64,000 nt of DNA, from the NCBI RefSeq assembly GCF_014640555.1, contig NZ_BMHE01000017.1, positions 80,301 to 144,300 on the forward strand. Direction: 5' to 3'. The translations under genes were made by a program, and so were the position numbers. The notes beneath the pieces are model-generated. The model did no database searches, was not told the origin of the DNA, and saw nothing but the letters and a program-made list of their open reading frames with translations. Below, one piece after another: positions 18,041 through 26,487 of the stretch; positions within the stretch are counted from its first letter, which is position 1, and every line of letters begins with the position of its first letter. The stretch comes from Paenibacillus marchantiophytorum (GTDB lineage Bacteria; Bacillota; Bacilli; Paenibacillales; NBRC-103111).

Positions 18041-19147
18041 TTACCTTGGTAGATAAATAACTTGACCAATGGAAATATCCTGATCGTTCAAACGATTCAA
18101 AAGTTGAAGCTCTCGCGGATTAAGCTCATATCGCTTAGCGATCGACTCGAGCGTATCTTCCTTTTGAACAATACACAGCTTGAGCTTTCTGAATTCCTGG
18201 GAATTCGTGCTGCTGGAGAGGAACAGACGACGCCATTCTACCGGATCTGCTCGCGACTCCTCAGCAAGCGCAGCCTGCGCCGCTTCCTCCGCTTTCCTTT
18301 TATCAGTGAGATATGAGCCCGCCTTGGATAGTAGCGATTTGATGCCGTAGGGATTGAGGTCAGTCGCCTCATTGGCTTTCTTGCCAAATGCGACTTTAAG
18401 ATCCTTCTTCTCTTCCGTAACAACCGTGTTTTCAGGATGGGGAGTCACCTTCAATTCTGTTTGTTCAATGTCAATGACCATCGCGCCCTCAGTATCGTCA
18501 TCTTGCGGCATCTCTTCCTGTACGAAAGGAGCTGCCGGATTCGCAGTTGGTGCTTCCGCTATCGGCCCTAAATCTTTAAACTCAGGTACAGGCTGCATAG
18601 CGGGCGGTTCCTGATAGGTCTGCGCCGGAACGGGCGGCGGCTCTTGGGCGTTCTGCACTGGCATAGGCACAGGCTGTACAGGAGCTGGAGGCTGGACGGG
18701 CGCAGGCGGCTCGTACCGCGGTATGCCAACTTCGTGCACGAAAGTTACCTCTTCTTCCTCTCGCCAGCTTTCTTGTGGAACAGAAACAATTTCGATCCCT
18801 TGCAGGGAAAGCACACCGGTCACATTCAAACTTCGCGCAGACAACAGATCGATATCAAAGTTCTCAATCTCAACCTGAATATCTTCTACACGATGGATAC
18901 GGTTCAGCGGCAATGTGATTTCCACTGGAATCAAGTGCTCGAGAGAACGAGGCGTTCCTCCGTCCTCACCATTGTAATTGCCTGTGAGAAGTAAATTCCC
19001 CTTGAGGATGGCCTGATCATCCAACGTAAGCACTTGAATATGAGGAAGCAATTCAACATCATTTAATTCTTGAATCCCCGCCAAATCCTCCTGCAAATGA
19101 ACCCGCTCATAGATATCAAATCGTAAACCTGGTTGTTGTTCAGACAC
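18041..19147 (-). CDS. spoVID: SpoVID-like spore coat morphogenesis protein with C-terminal LysM
   Basis: Mother-cell protein needed for coat encasement around the spore. The 368-residue product has the SpoVID N-terminal domain (RFDIYERVHLQEDLAGI... to about residue 140), a long Pro/Gln/Glu-rich low-complexity linker (about 150-260) and a C-terminal LysM motif (CIVQKEDTLESIAKRYEL...QVIYLPR). GTG 19147 lies about 9 nt after GGGAGG. Neighbourhood valS-spoVID-hem matches B. subtilis. Linker and mid-section are poorly conserved, as is usual for this protein. Confidence 0.85.
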   Translation of the reverse strand: MSEQQPGLRFDIYERVHLQEDLAGIQELNDVELLPHIQVLTLDDQAILKGNLLLTGNYNGEDGGTPRSLEHLIPVEITLPLNRIHRVEDIQVEIENFDIDLLSARSLNVTGVLSLQGIEIVSVPQESWREEEEVTFVHEVGIPRYEPPAPVQPPAPVQPVPMPVQNAQEPPPVPAQTYQEPPAMQPVPEFKDLGPIAEAPTANPAAPFVQEEMPQDDDTEGAMVIDIEQTELKVTPHPENTVVTEEKKDLKVAFGKKANEATDLNPYGIKSLLSKAGSYLTDKRKAEEAAQAALAEESRADPVEWRRLFLSSSTNSQEFRKLKLCIVQKEDTLESIAKRYELNPRELQLLNRLNDQDISIGQVIYLPR

Positions 19148-19264
19148 CGAATGAATCCTCCCTTCCATCAAATCCGGCAGCTTATCAGCATTCGGATTGT
19201 TTGGCCATTTACTTGTTTGTCTCTAAAAGTATATGGATAGGAAGGGCCAGGCATGACTACATTT

Positions 19265-20152
19265 TTATGGGTTTGAGACTTTACTCAAGAGCAATTGCAT
19301 ATCTTGCGGCAATGCCGCATGCACTTCGATCTGTTTGCGGCTAATCGGATGCTCAAATAACAGCCGTTCTCCATGGAGTGCCTGCCTGTGAAATAATCGC
19401 GTCGAACCGCCATACAGCGTATCCCCGACAAGCGGATGACCCAGATAGCTAAGATGAACGCGAATTTGGTGCGTTCGCCCCGTTTCCAGCTCTAGCTCCA
19501 CCAGAGCAGCTCTCTTCATTTGCTGAAGCACTCGGTAGTGGGTAACAGCCTGATCCCCGCCTGATGCCACCCTGCGCTTGCCTGCCAGATGGCGATCCTT
19601 GCCGATGGGTTCATCAATGGTTCCCTTGTTCGAGCCAAATACACCTTCAGCAATTGCCACATAACGGCGGTCAATCCGCTTTTCACGCATAGCCTCATCC
19701 AACAGGACATGAGCCCACTCATTTTTGGCATAAAGGACAGCACCGGTCGTATCTTGATCTAGACGATGAATATGCCTGACACCGCAGGCCTGGCCTGTCG
19801 AAACATAATGATGAGCTACAGCAGAAGCTAATGTGCCCATCTGTCCCTTCTCAGAGGGATGAACAGACATGCCTGCCGGTTTATTCACAACGAGGCAGAA
19901 ATCATCCTCATAGAGGATCTCAAGATCATGCGCCTCTGGTTGGAATGCAGCCTGCTCTTTGGGAAAGAGATGAATTCGAATCGTATCGTCCTGAACGCGA
20001 ATCAGACCTTGCGAAGCCAAACGCAGAAAAAACTTGCGCGGGACGGGCAGCAATACGGCCAGTTCTTCTATAGCACCAGGTTTCAATGGCTTCCATTGCG
20101 CATTAGGCAATGGAAGCTCTAACCACTCGCCGCTGCGCGTGCCTGCCATCAT
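19265..20152 (-). CDS. RluA/RluD-family RNA pseudouridine synthase
   Basis: Converts specific uridines in RNA to pseudouridine; target not deducible. The 295-residue product lacks a clear S4 domain but keeps a short N-terminal region and the catalytic domain with VVNKPAGMSVHPS, HRLDQDTTGAVLYAKN (catalytic Asp in HRLDQDT), KRRVASGGDQAVTHY, ETGRTHQIRVHL and HPLVGDTLYGG. ATG 20152 overlaps the stop of a 37-codon upstream gene as ATGATG, so the two are probably coupled. Confidence 0.9.
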   Translation of the reverse strand: MMAGTRSGEWLELPLPNAQWKPLKPGAIEELAVLLPVPRKFFLRLASQGLIRVQDDTIRIHLFPKEQAAFQPEAHDLEILYEDDFCLVVNKPAGMSVHPSEKGQMGTLASAVAHHYVSTGQACGVRHIHRLDQDTTGAVLYAKNEWAHVLLDEAMREKRIDRRYVAIAEGVFGSNKGTIDEPIGKDRHLAGKRRVASGGDQAVTHYRVLQQMKRAALVELELETGRTHQIRVHLSYLGHPLVGDTLYGGSTRLFHRQALHGERLLFEHPISRKQIEVHAALPQDMQLLLSKVSNP

Positions 20153-20262
20153 GAGCGCATTCCTTTGCGAAAGGCAAGAACGATAACGACTAGGAGAATT
20201 AGAAACACACAAACAACCGCCATTAAATCTATCGGAAAATCAAAAAAGTAATATCGCTTCAT
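20149..20262 (-). CDS. 37-residue membrane protein upstream of the pseudouridine synthase gene
   Basis: A short open frame on the minus strand, MKRYYFFDFP...FRKGMRS, with one strongly hydrophobic helix (about residues 12-31) flanked by positive charges at both ends. It has a good AAGGAG site, though about 12 nt from the ATG, and its TGA overlaps the start of the pseudouridine synthase gene. Size, hydrophobicity and translational coupling support a real small protein; function unknown. It could be an artefact if not conserved in relatives. Confidence 0.62.
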   Translation of the reverse strand: MKRYYFFDFPIDLMAVVCVFLILLVVIVLAFRKGMRS

Positions 20263-20422
20263 TCGTTTCAAAAACTCCTTACAGGAATAGGGATTATGTA
20301 CACTTTATTTTAACAATTACCAATAACAATTGCATGCGAAAATATGATAATATAAGTCTTGTATTGATTTTTTTCGACATTAACACATCAAAATAGAATA
20401 ATAGAGCAGGAGAGGAACATCT

Positions 20423-21901
20423 TTGGGTAGTTCAATCGTAGAGCATTTCCGCAATTATAGTTGGCTTAAACGTATTTTTCTCGTCATAGCAGTTTGCACA
20501 TTTCTAAGTTCAAGCTTTTTATTTCTTACGCCGCCAGGCGAATTTATTCGTGAGTACTTGGCCAAAACGGTCATTACGACACAGCATCGGGATTGGGCTT
20601 GGATTTTCGTAGGTGCTCAGCGAAGAGATCAAATGGTGCTTGAAATGCAAAATTTAACCGAAGTTAACTCTGTTGAGAAACAGGATTTGCATGCGGTTCA
20701 ATTTAACAAGAATCGTCCCCTAGAAAGTCTAGTGAAAGTAGAAGATATATCCGGACAGTTCTGGAAAGGCAAGAAAATGTATGTGTATGACCCACGAACC
20801 ATTCGTGTTGTCGTTCCTGCCAAACAAGGCGAGGGCGAGCGAATTACGGCGATGGTTCAGCGTACAGGAGCTGTTGCAGGCGTTAACGGCGGTGGATTTA
20901 ATGATCCTGACGGACTTGGAAACGGATTTGCGCCAATTGGTGTTATTATGTCCGGCGGCGAAATTCTGTATACCGACCAAGAAGGCAGCATCGCGCAGCA
21001 AATTGTCGGCTTCACCAAAGAAGGCACGCTCATCATCGGGAAATATACGATTAATGAACTCCTGAGACTTGGTGTTTCAGATGCCGTTTCCTTCTACCCT
21101 CGCGTAATTGCCAACGGCAAACCGCTCATTACTAGCGGCGACGGAGGCTGGGGCCGTGCTCCGCGTACAGCAGTAGGTCAAAAAGCCGATGGAACGGTCA
21201 TCTTCATCGTGATTGACGGCCGACAAACGAGCAGTGTAGGGGCAACGCTGAAAGAAGTCCAAGATATTTTCTTAGAGGACGGTGTTATTAATGCCGGCTT
21301 CCTGGACGGAGGAGCTTCCTCCGAAATGGTTTACAACGATGAATTGATTACGAAGCCATCCAGCCGTTACGGAGAGCGTCGTCTGCCTTCTGCTTTCTTG
21401 GTTTTCGATCATCCGGATGAAGTAAAGGTCAAGAATGTTTGGGAAGGTCTTAAAACGATTGATCCGGGTGGTGCCTATGACCATCCTGATTTCTTGAAAG
21501 AACAGCAGGAGAAGAAAAACAATCCGCCAAAAGCAACACCAAAACCTTCAGCAACAACAACAGCAACACCTACGGCAACACATAAACCGGAATCCAGCAG
21601 TGAAGCTGGCAAGAACGGCGCAACACCCAATCCAGAATCAACGGAAAATGGGACAACAGGCAAACCAACTTCTTCTGCGAAGCCAGAAACTTCGCCTACG
21701 ACACCGGTTAACCCTACGCCTACCCCAACTCCGAATACGAATGGCGGTACTACGGGAACAGGAGGCTCCACTTCAGGAGCTTCCAACACCGTCAAGCCAA
21801 ACGGAACGCCAACACCAAGTGCAACACCTGCTCTTCCAGTGAATAATGGCAATTCCGTAGCGCCGACACCTACACCATCACCAGTGATCAAAACTAATTG
21901 A
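20423..21901 (+). CDS. Phosphodiester glycosidase (NAGPA-type) with Thr/Pro-rich tail
   Basis: Extracytoplasmic protein of 492 residues. It has an N-terminal membrane anchor (about 16-38, FLVIAVCTFLSSSFLFL), a NAGPA/phosphodiester glycosidase domain (about 105-330) with GVNGGGFNDPDGLG, GWGRAPRTAVG and GFLDGGASSEMVYN, then a low-complexity Thr/Pro/Asn/Gly-rich tail (about 360-492) of wall-spanning character. TTG at 20423 lies 7 nt after AGGAGAGG. Members hydrolyse phosphodiester-linked sugars; the substrate here is unknown, wall teichoic-type polymers or exopolysaccharide being guesses. Confidence 0.88.
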   Translation: MGSSIVEHFRNYSWLKRIFLVIAVCTFLSSSFLFLTPPGEFIREYLAKTVITTQHRDWAWIFVGAQRRDQMVLEMQNLTEVNSVEKQDLHAVQFNKNRPLESLVKVEDISGQFWKGKKMYVYDPRTIRVVVPAKQGEGERITAMVQRTGAVAGVNGGGFNDPDGLGNGFAPIGVIMSGGEILYTDQEGSIAQQIVGFTKEGTLIIGKYTINELLRLGVSDAVSFYPRVIANGKPLITSGDGGWGRAPRTAVGQKADGTVIFIVIDGRQTSSVGATLKEVQDIFLEDGVINAGFLDGGASSEMVYNDELITKPSSRYGERRLPSAFLVFDHPDEVKVKNVWEGLKTIDPGGAYDHPDFLKEQQEKKNNPPKATPKPSATTTATPTATHKPESSSEAGKNGATPNPESTENGTTGKPTSSAKPETSPTTPVNPTPTPTPNTNGGTTGTGGSTSGASNTVKPNGTPTPSATPALPVNNGNSVAPTPTPSPVIKTN

Positions 21902-21918
21902 TTACATAACTTGAAAGC

Positions 21919-21969
21919 AAAAAAGGCAGCACCACAAGGTTGATAACCTTGAGGGCTGCCTATTTTTTT
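21919..21969. terminator. Bidirectional terminator between glycosidase and chemoreceptor genes
   Basis: GGCAGC...AAGGTT-GAT-AACCTT...GCTGCC hairpin flanked by an A-run on the left and a T-run on the right, so it can stop both convergent genes. Confidence 0.85.
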
Positions 21970-21983
21970 CGACCTGTGACCTG

Positions 21984-23720
21984 TTATATTTTAAATCTCT
22001 TAACCAACCGATTCATATTATCCGACATTTCACTCAGCCTGTTTGCGGATTTTGAAATTTCTTCAATGGATGCCAATTGCTCTTCCGTAGCCGCCGACAC
22101 AGTCTGTGATGCTCCCGCGGTATTGGAGGACAGCTTCTCCATTTCTTGAAGCGCAGCGGCAATTTCTTGCGAGCTTGCAGACATCTGCTCAGCTGCAGCG
22201 GAGGCTTCTTCAACTTGATCAACAACATTGCGAGTTGCTTCCAGGATCCGCGCGAACGCAGCACCTGTCTCCTTGATTGAAGCAACACCAGATTCAACTT
22301 CATGCTCTCCTTTGAGCATAGAAGCAACTGCATAATCAATGTCATTCTGTATCGTTTCAATCAACTCAGCTACTTGGCCGGCAGAATCGTTAGACCGCTC
22401 AGCTAGTTTCCTTATTTCACTAGCGACAACCGCAAACCCTTTCCCCTGTTCACCAGCGCGTGCGGCTTCAATTGATGCATTAAGAGCTAGCAGATTCGTC
22501 TGCGCTGATATTTCCCTAATCACTTCTGCAATATGGCCAATTTGCTGCGAACGATCGCCAAGCTGTTTAACGACCGCGCTCAGGTCGCCTACCGTATCAC
22601 TTACCGCTGTCATTTGCGATCCGGATTGCGTAATTAATTGGCTGCCGTTCTCTGCTTCCTTCAGCGTACCAAGCGAAGCTTCAAAAGCTTGGCTGGATGT
22701 AACGGCAATCCGTTGAATGCCAGTCGTCATTTCTTCCATGGCTCTGGACGTCTCCCCGATACTGGCAGCCTGCGTTTCATTATTGGCAGCAACTTCAGTA
22801 ATAGCTTCTGAGGTTTGATGAACCGATTGAACTGTGTCCGTAATGACTGTTGATAACGTCCCTGAAGAAGAAGCCAACGCATTGGCGCTTAGCAATTGAT
22901 TCCCTGCAAGCTCTCTCAAACTGCTTAACAAGGAATTGAACGAATCGGCTAATAGTCCTGTTTCATCGCGGTTGGAAACCTTGACTTCTTCGCCGGTCAA
23001 ATCACCACTAGCCATAAGCTTCGCCTGATTAGCTACTCGTGTAATTGGCCTGGAGATATGCAGAGCAAACAAAGTTAATAGCGTTGTCCCAATAACCAAA
23101 CAAATGCCTAACGTTAGCAGCATAGCTGACAAGATATGTCGTTGGCCTGCATTATAGTCCTGAACATAGGAGCCTGCGGATACAACCCAGCCCCATGAAG
23201 GAAATAGCTCGCTGTAGGCTACTTTGCTAGCTTCTTTGGTTGAATTCGGCAGCGGCCAATCGTAGTAAGTGAAGCCGCCCCCTGATTGCGCAGTTTTGAC
23301 CATATCCCGTATGTAGAACGTGCCATCCGATGTTTGCTTATCCCAAATACTCTGGCCTTCCAGCAGCGGATGCGCAAGCAAATTGCCTTTTTCATCAAGA
23401 ACAAAGAAATAGCCATTATCCCCCAAATCAATTTTCTTATTGATCGACCTTGTGTTGTCTGACTTCTTTTCTCCGAGCAAAATAAGGCGAAGTTTGTCCT
23501 GCGCTTGCTCTTTGCTGATGGTACCTTTCTGTACGTCTTTATCCAGTGAATCTAGCATTTCGCCTACCATTCTCACATTATTCTTCAATCCACTTTCGAT
23601 GAGTGCTCGATTAGAGTCGTCTGTCACTTGATAAGTGACAATCCCCAACGTAATGATAGGTACAACTAGTAATAGGATGGATACGTATAACAGCTTTTTA
23701 CGGATTGTAAGCCTAAACAC
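21984..23720 (-). CDS. Methyl-accepting chemotaxis protein with Cache sensor
   Basis: Transmembrane chemoreceptor signalling to CheA/CheW. N-terminal membrane helix (LLYVSILLLVVPIITLGIV), an extracellular Cache-type domain (about 45-190, with DLGDNGYFFVLDEKGNLLAHP), a second helix, HAMP (about 220-275) and a cytoplasmic signalling hairpin with the tip EISAQTNLLALNASIEAARAGEQGKGFAVVA. The frame reaches ATG 23750, but no ribosome site precedes it; GTG 23720 after AAGGTGTGAGG is preferred, giving MFRLTIRKKLLY (578 residues). The ligand is unknown; sCache receptors often sense small organic acids. Confidence 0.92.
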   Translation of the reverse strand: MFRLTIRKKLLYVSILLLVVPIITLGIVTYQVTDDSNRALIESGLKNNVRMVGEMLDSLDKDVQKGTISKEQAQDKLRLILLGEKKSDNTRSINKKIDLGDNGYFFVLDEKGNLLAHPLLEGQSIWDKQTSDGTFYIRDMVKTAQSGGGFTYYDWPLPNSTKEASKVAYSELFPSWGWVVSAGSYVQDYNAGQRHILSAMLLTLGICLVIGTTLLTLFALHISRPITRVANQAKLMASGDLTGEEVKVSNRDETGLLADSFNSLLSSLRELAGNQLLSANALASSSGTLSTVITDTVQSVHQTSEAITEVAANNETQAASIGETSRAMEEMTTGIQRIAVTSSQAFEASLGTLKEAENGSQLITQSGSQMTAVSDTVGDLSAVVKQLGDRSQQIGHIAEVIREISAQTNLLALNASIEAARAGEQGKGFAVVASEIRKLAERSNDSAGQVAELIETIQNDIDYAVASMLKGEHEVESGVASIKETGAAFARILEATRNVVDQVEEASAAAEQMSASSQEIAAALQEMEKLSSNTAGASQTVSAATEEQLASIEEISKSANRLSEMSDNMNRLVKRFKI

Positions 23721-23889
23721 GGTCCTCACACCTTTCGACAAAATACTCATTTAGGGAAATATATTTAGGTATATATCCCCCTTAAGAGTAATCCTATAGA
23801 ACTACAAATACAAATTTTTCCGCCCCTTTCACAGTTAAAATCAGATATCTTTTGGCAATTCAGTGAACTTGCTGAATGAGAAGCCCCAG

Positions 23890-24055
23890 CATCAACTATG
23901 AAAACCTAATCTGCGGCTAGATTCTCTTCCATATGCAGCTAGGAGATGGTTAGGCAAGCTAAACGTGCTTATTCCTGCGACTCCGCTTTACTTCGTGAGA
24001 TAAGTACCGCAGCGCGTGCCTATTTACTGCATTTCCTTGCATTCGCAGCACATGA
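23890..24055 (-). other. Structured non-coding stretch upstream of the chemoreceptor gene
   Basis: Lies in the 737-bp gene-free stretch 23721-24457. Several nested complementary segments are visible on either strand: CCTAAT (23905) with GGTTAGG (23948), CTGCG...CGCAG (23975-24011) around TACTT...AAGTA, and an outer GTGC...GCAC pair. The pattern resembles a folded RNA leader, but it does not match any riboswitch class that I can recall. No open frame with a ribosome site is present. Confidence 0.35.
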
Positions 24056-24092
24056 ACGACCAATAAGTATTCCTGCCTTGCTTATGTCTTAC

Positions 24093-24120
24093 TCCTAAGG
24101 AAATCCTCCTAAGGAAATCC
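24093..24120. repeat. 14-bp tandem duplication
   Basis: TCCTAAGGAAATCC occurs twice in tandem (24093-24106 and 24107-24120), directly left of intergenic repeat copy A. Confidence 0.8.
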
Positions 24121-24126
24121 CATGAA

Positions 24127-24350
24127 GGGGAACTGTAGTACGCTATTTAGGCATATGGCAGGGTTGTTAGGACAGTAGCGGAACTACAGGACCTTATTTC
24201 CACCAAAAGAGCCAAATTTCTCATCAAACTTCAAAATAGCGCACTCTAGTTCCCTCACCCTTGCTATATTGACACTTTCAGCTATAATAGCGCCCTGTAG
24301 TTCCCTCAGCCACGCTATCAGGACACCTTTTGCTAGAATAGCGGCCTGAC
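24127..24350. repeat. Intergenic palindromic repeat, copy A
   Basis: Member of a repeat family also present at 48537-48775 and 63663-63884. Unit GGAACTACAGTNCGCTATT occurs in direct order in the left half (24128, 24180) and inverted in the right half (around 24232-24256 and 24283-24306), with an extra degenerate unit near 24335. The whole forms a long imperfect inverted repeat. No coding capacity is apparent. Confidence 0.8.
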
Positions 24351-24409
24351 GCTTACTTATCTCCTTGCGAGCCCGCCGAAGGAAACTCCTGGATCACGCC
24401 AAATCTCGC

Positions 24410-24448
24410 AAAAAAAGGACCTAACGGTTATTAACCGCCAAGTCCTTG
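24410..24448 (-). terminator. Terminator after hemL
   Basis: Minus strand AAGGAC..GGCGGTTAATAACCG..GTCCTT hairpin followed by TTTTTTT, just after the hemL stop; hemL is therefore monocistronic. Confidence 0.88.
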
Positions 24449-24457
24449 AACAATACT

Positions 24458-25756
24458 CTATAATCGGTTCAACGCTTCACGATGCGCTGCGATCGTTGCG
24501 TCAATGTCCTCATCCGTATGAACAGTGGATACGAACATCCCTTCGAATTGGGAAGGAGCTACCGACACACCGAGATCCAGCAGATGACCAAAATAAGCAT
24601 TGAACTTCGCTAAATCCGATGTTTTTGCTGAGTCATAGTTCGTTACCTTCTGCTCCGTAAAGAACGGGCAAATCATCGATCCGACCCGGTTTATCGTGCT
24701 TGCCACACCAAGTTCTGAAGCGTTCCGCGTGAACCCGGCTTCCAGCTTGGCTGATTTACGTTCCAGCTCCTCATACACATTGGCTTCACCAAGTAGAGAG
24801 AGCGTCGCAATGCCAGCCGCCATGGCCAGTGGATTTCCGGACAAGGTACCCGCTTGATAGATCGGCCCAGCAGGCGCCATATGCTCCATGATCTCCAGCT
24901 TGCCGCCATAAGCACCGACTGGAAGACCTCCTCCGATCACCTTACCGAGGCAGGTTAAATCCGGTGTAACCCCATATAAGCCCTGTGCGCAATGCTTATG
25001 GACGCGGAAGCCTGTCATCACTTCATCGAAGATCAAGAGGGAGCCATACTGCTTCGTAACCGCACGCAAACCTTCCAAGAAACCAGGCGCAGGAGGCACA
25101 ACTCCCATATTACCGGCAATCGGTTCAACAATTAAAGCTGCGATTTCTTCACCAAACTTTTCAAATACCAGGTTCACTGATGCTATATCATTATAAGGCA
25201 CTGTTATTGTATTGGAGGCTACGCTAGCCGGTACGCCTGGACTATCGGGCAATCCCAGCGTCGCGACACCTGATCCCGCTTTAATCAGCAAGGCGTCCGC
25301 ATGACCATGATAGCTGCCTTCGAACTTGACGATTTTATCACGTTTGGTGTAGCCGCGGGCTAGCCGCAAAGCACTCATGGTCGCTTCGGTTCCTGAGTTA
25401 ACCATCCGTACCATCTCAATAGATGGGACTCGCTCAATAACCAGCTTGGCCATTTCTGTTTCCAGCAGCGTAGGCGCACCGAAGCTCGTCCCCTTCTCGG
25501 CAGTAACTTTGATAGCCTCCAGCACGACTGGGTGACAATGCCCAACGATGAGGGGCCCCCATGAGCCCACGTAGTCAATGAATGTGTTGCCATCGATGTC
25601 CGTAACTCTTGAGCCTGCCCCTTTATCCATAAACATTGGCGTCAGTCCAACTGATTTGAACGCACGGACAGGACTGTTCACACCACCAGGAATCAGCTTC
25701 TTAGCTTCTTGAAAAGCTGCCGATGAGCGCGTGTCGATTCTGCTCGAATTTTCCAT
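24458..25756 (-). CDS. hemL: Glutamate-1-semialdehyde 2,1-aminomutase
   Basis: PLP enzyme that converts glutamate-1-semialdehyde, made by HemA, to 5-aminolevulinate. The 432-residue product has IPGGVNSPVRAF, GTEATMSALRLARG, the PLP-binding aspartate in LLIFDEVMTGFR, and the Schiff-base lysine in CLGKVIGGGLPVGAYGG. ATG 25756 follows a GGGGGTATG site. In B. subtilis hemL ends the hemAXCDBL operon; here it is separated, with its own terminator and divergent from a Crp-type gene, so it is regulated apart from hemA. One of the two Bacillota GSA aminomutase paralogues (HemL or GsaB); the position favours HemL. Confidence 0.95.
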   Translation of the reverse strand: MENSSRIDTRSSAAFQEAKKLIPGGVNSPVRAFKSVGLTPMFMDKGAGSRVTDIDGNTFIDYVGSWGPLIVGHCHPVVLEAIKVTAEKGTSFGAPTLLETEMAKLVIERVPSIEMVRMVNSGTEATMSALRLARGYTKRDKIVKFEGSYHGHADALLIKAGSGVATLGLPDSPGVPASVASNTITVPYNDIASVNLVFEKFGEEIAALIVEPIAGNMGVVPPAPGFLEGLRAVTKQYGSLLIFDEVMTGFRVHKHCAQGLYGVTPDLTCLGKVIGGGLPVGAYGGKLEIMEHMAPAGPIYQAGTLSGNPLAMAAGIATLSLLGEANVYEELERKSAKLEAGFTRNASELGVASTINRVGSMICPFFTEQKVTNYDSAKTSDLAKFNAYFGHLLDLGVSVAPSQFEGMFVSTVHTDEDIDATIAAHREALNRL

Positions 25757-25827
25757 AATTTCATACCCCCGTTAAGCTTTATATGATAAAATGAGTTGAA
25801 ATCATTCCAAAAAAGGCGGTACCTTCT

Positions 25828-26487
25828 ATGTTGGAATTCATCAAAAAAGTCCCTTTATTTTCTCAGTTGAATCCAGATCAATTGAACGCGCTTGCCCAAA
25901 TTTGCACCAGACGTTCCTACAAAGGGAATACCATTCTTTTTGCCGAAAAAGAAAGCGGTTCTGTCTTTTACATGGTCCTCAGCGGCTCTGTCAAAATTTA
26001 CACAACCGGCATCACTGGCGAAGAAAAAATACTATCCATCTGCAAAGCAGGAGAAAGTTTTGGCGAGCTTTCCTTGATAGATGGCAAACCTCGCTCGGCA
26101 TCAGCCCAAACCTTAGAGGATTGTGTGCTGCTTACCTTAACGGGACCGAACTTTCTTGAACTGCTGCGCAACCATTTTGACATTACGATAGCCATTATGC
26201 AAGAACTTAGCAACCGCCTGCGCGATACGAATCAACATGTGTTTGATTTGACCTTCCTGGACGCCAGAACACGCGTAATCAAGAGTTTGATCACAATGGC
26301 TAACAAGCATGGCTTGCGCAGCGGAAATATCATCACAATTAAGCTAGTTTTGAACTTTGACGAAATTTCTCAACTAGCCGGCGTACAGAAAACAACGCTC
26401 ATGCAGGTTATTCGGGATTTGGAAGAGAAGCAAATCTTGACCATCTCGCCTTCGGACTTCAAATTGGATTTGATCAAGCTTCGTTAA
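25828..26487 (+). CDS. Crp/Fnr-family transcriptional regulator
   Basis: 219-residue regulator with an N-terminal cyclic-nucleotide-type jelly roll (about 5-120) and a C-terminal winged helix (FDEISQLAGVQKTTLMQVIRDLEE). The phosphate-binding cassette FGELSLIDGKPRSASA keeps the Glu and Arg used for cyclic nucleotide binding, but no Fnr-type N-terminal cysteine cluster is seen (single Cys only). ATG 25828 follows AAAAAAGGCGG. It is the only plus-strand gene in the hem block, divergent from hemL and convergent with hemY, whose 3' end it overlaps by 14 bp. Whether it controls heme genes is unknown. Confidence 0.9.
   Translation: MLEFIKKVPLFSQLNPDQLNALAQICTRRSYKGNTILFAEKESGSVFYMVLSGSVKIYTTGITGEEKILSICKAGESFGELSLIDGKPRSASAQTLEDCVLLTLTGPNFLELLRNHFDITIAIMQELSNRLRDTNQHVFDLTFLDARTRVIKSLITMANKHGLRSGNIITIKLVLNFDEISQLAGVQKTTLMQVIRDLEEKQILTISPSDFKLDLIKLR

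Noticed and set aside
21475..21891. 138-codon Gly/Val-rich minus-strand frame
   Set aside because: Complement of the Thr/Pro repeat tail of the glycosidase gene; repetitive composition explains the open frame.
23890..24055. c-di-GMP riboswitch before the chemoreceptor gene
   Set aside because: The conserved GEMM core elements could not be found; only generic stem pairings are visible.
24127..24350. Insertion sequence or CRISPR array at the repeat regions
   Set aside because: No transposase frame, no target duplications recognised, and units are not evenly spaced short repeats with unique spacers.
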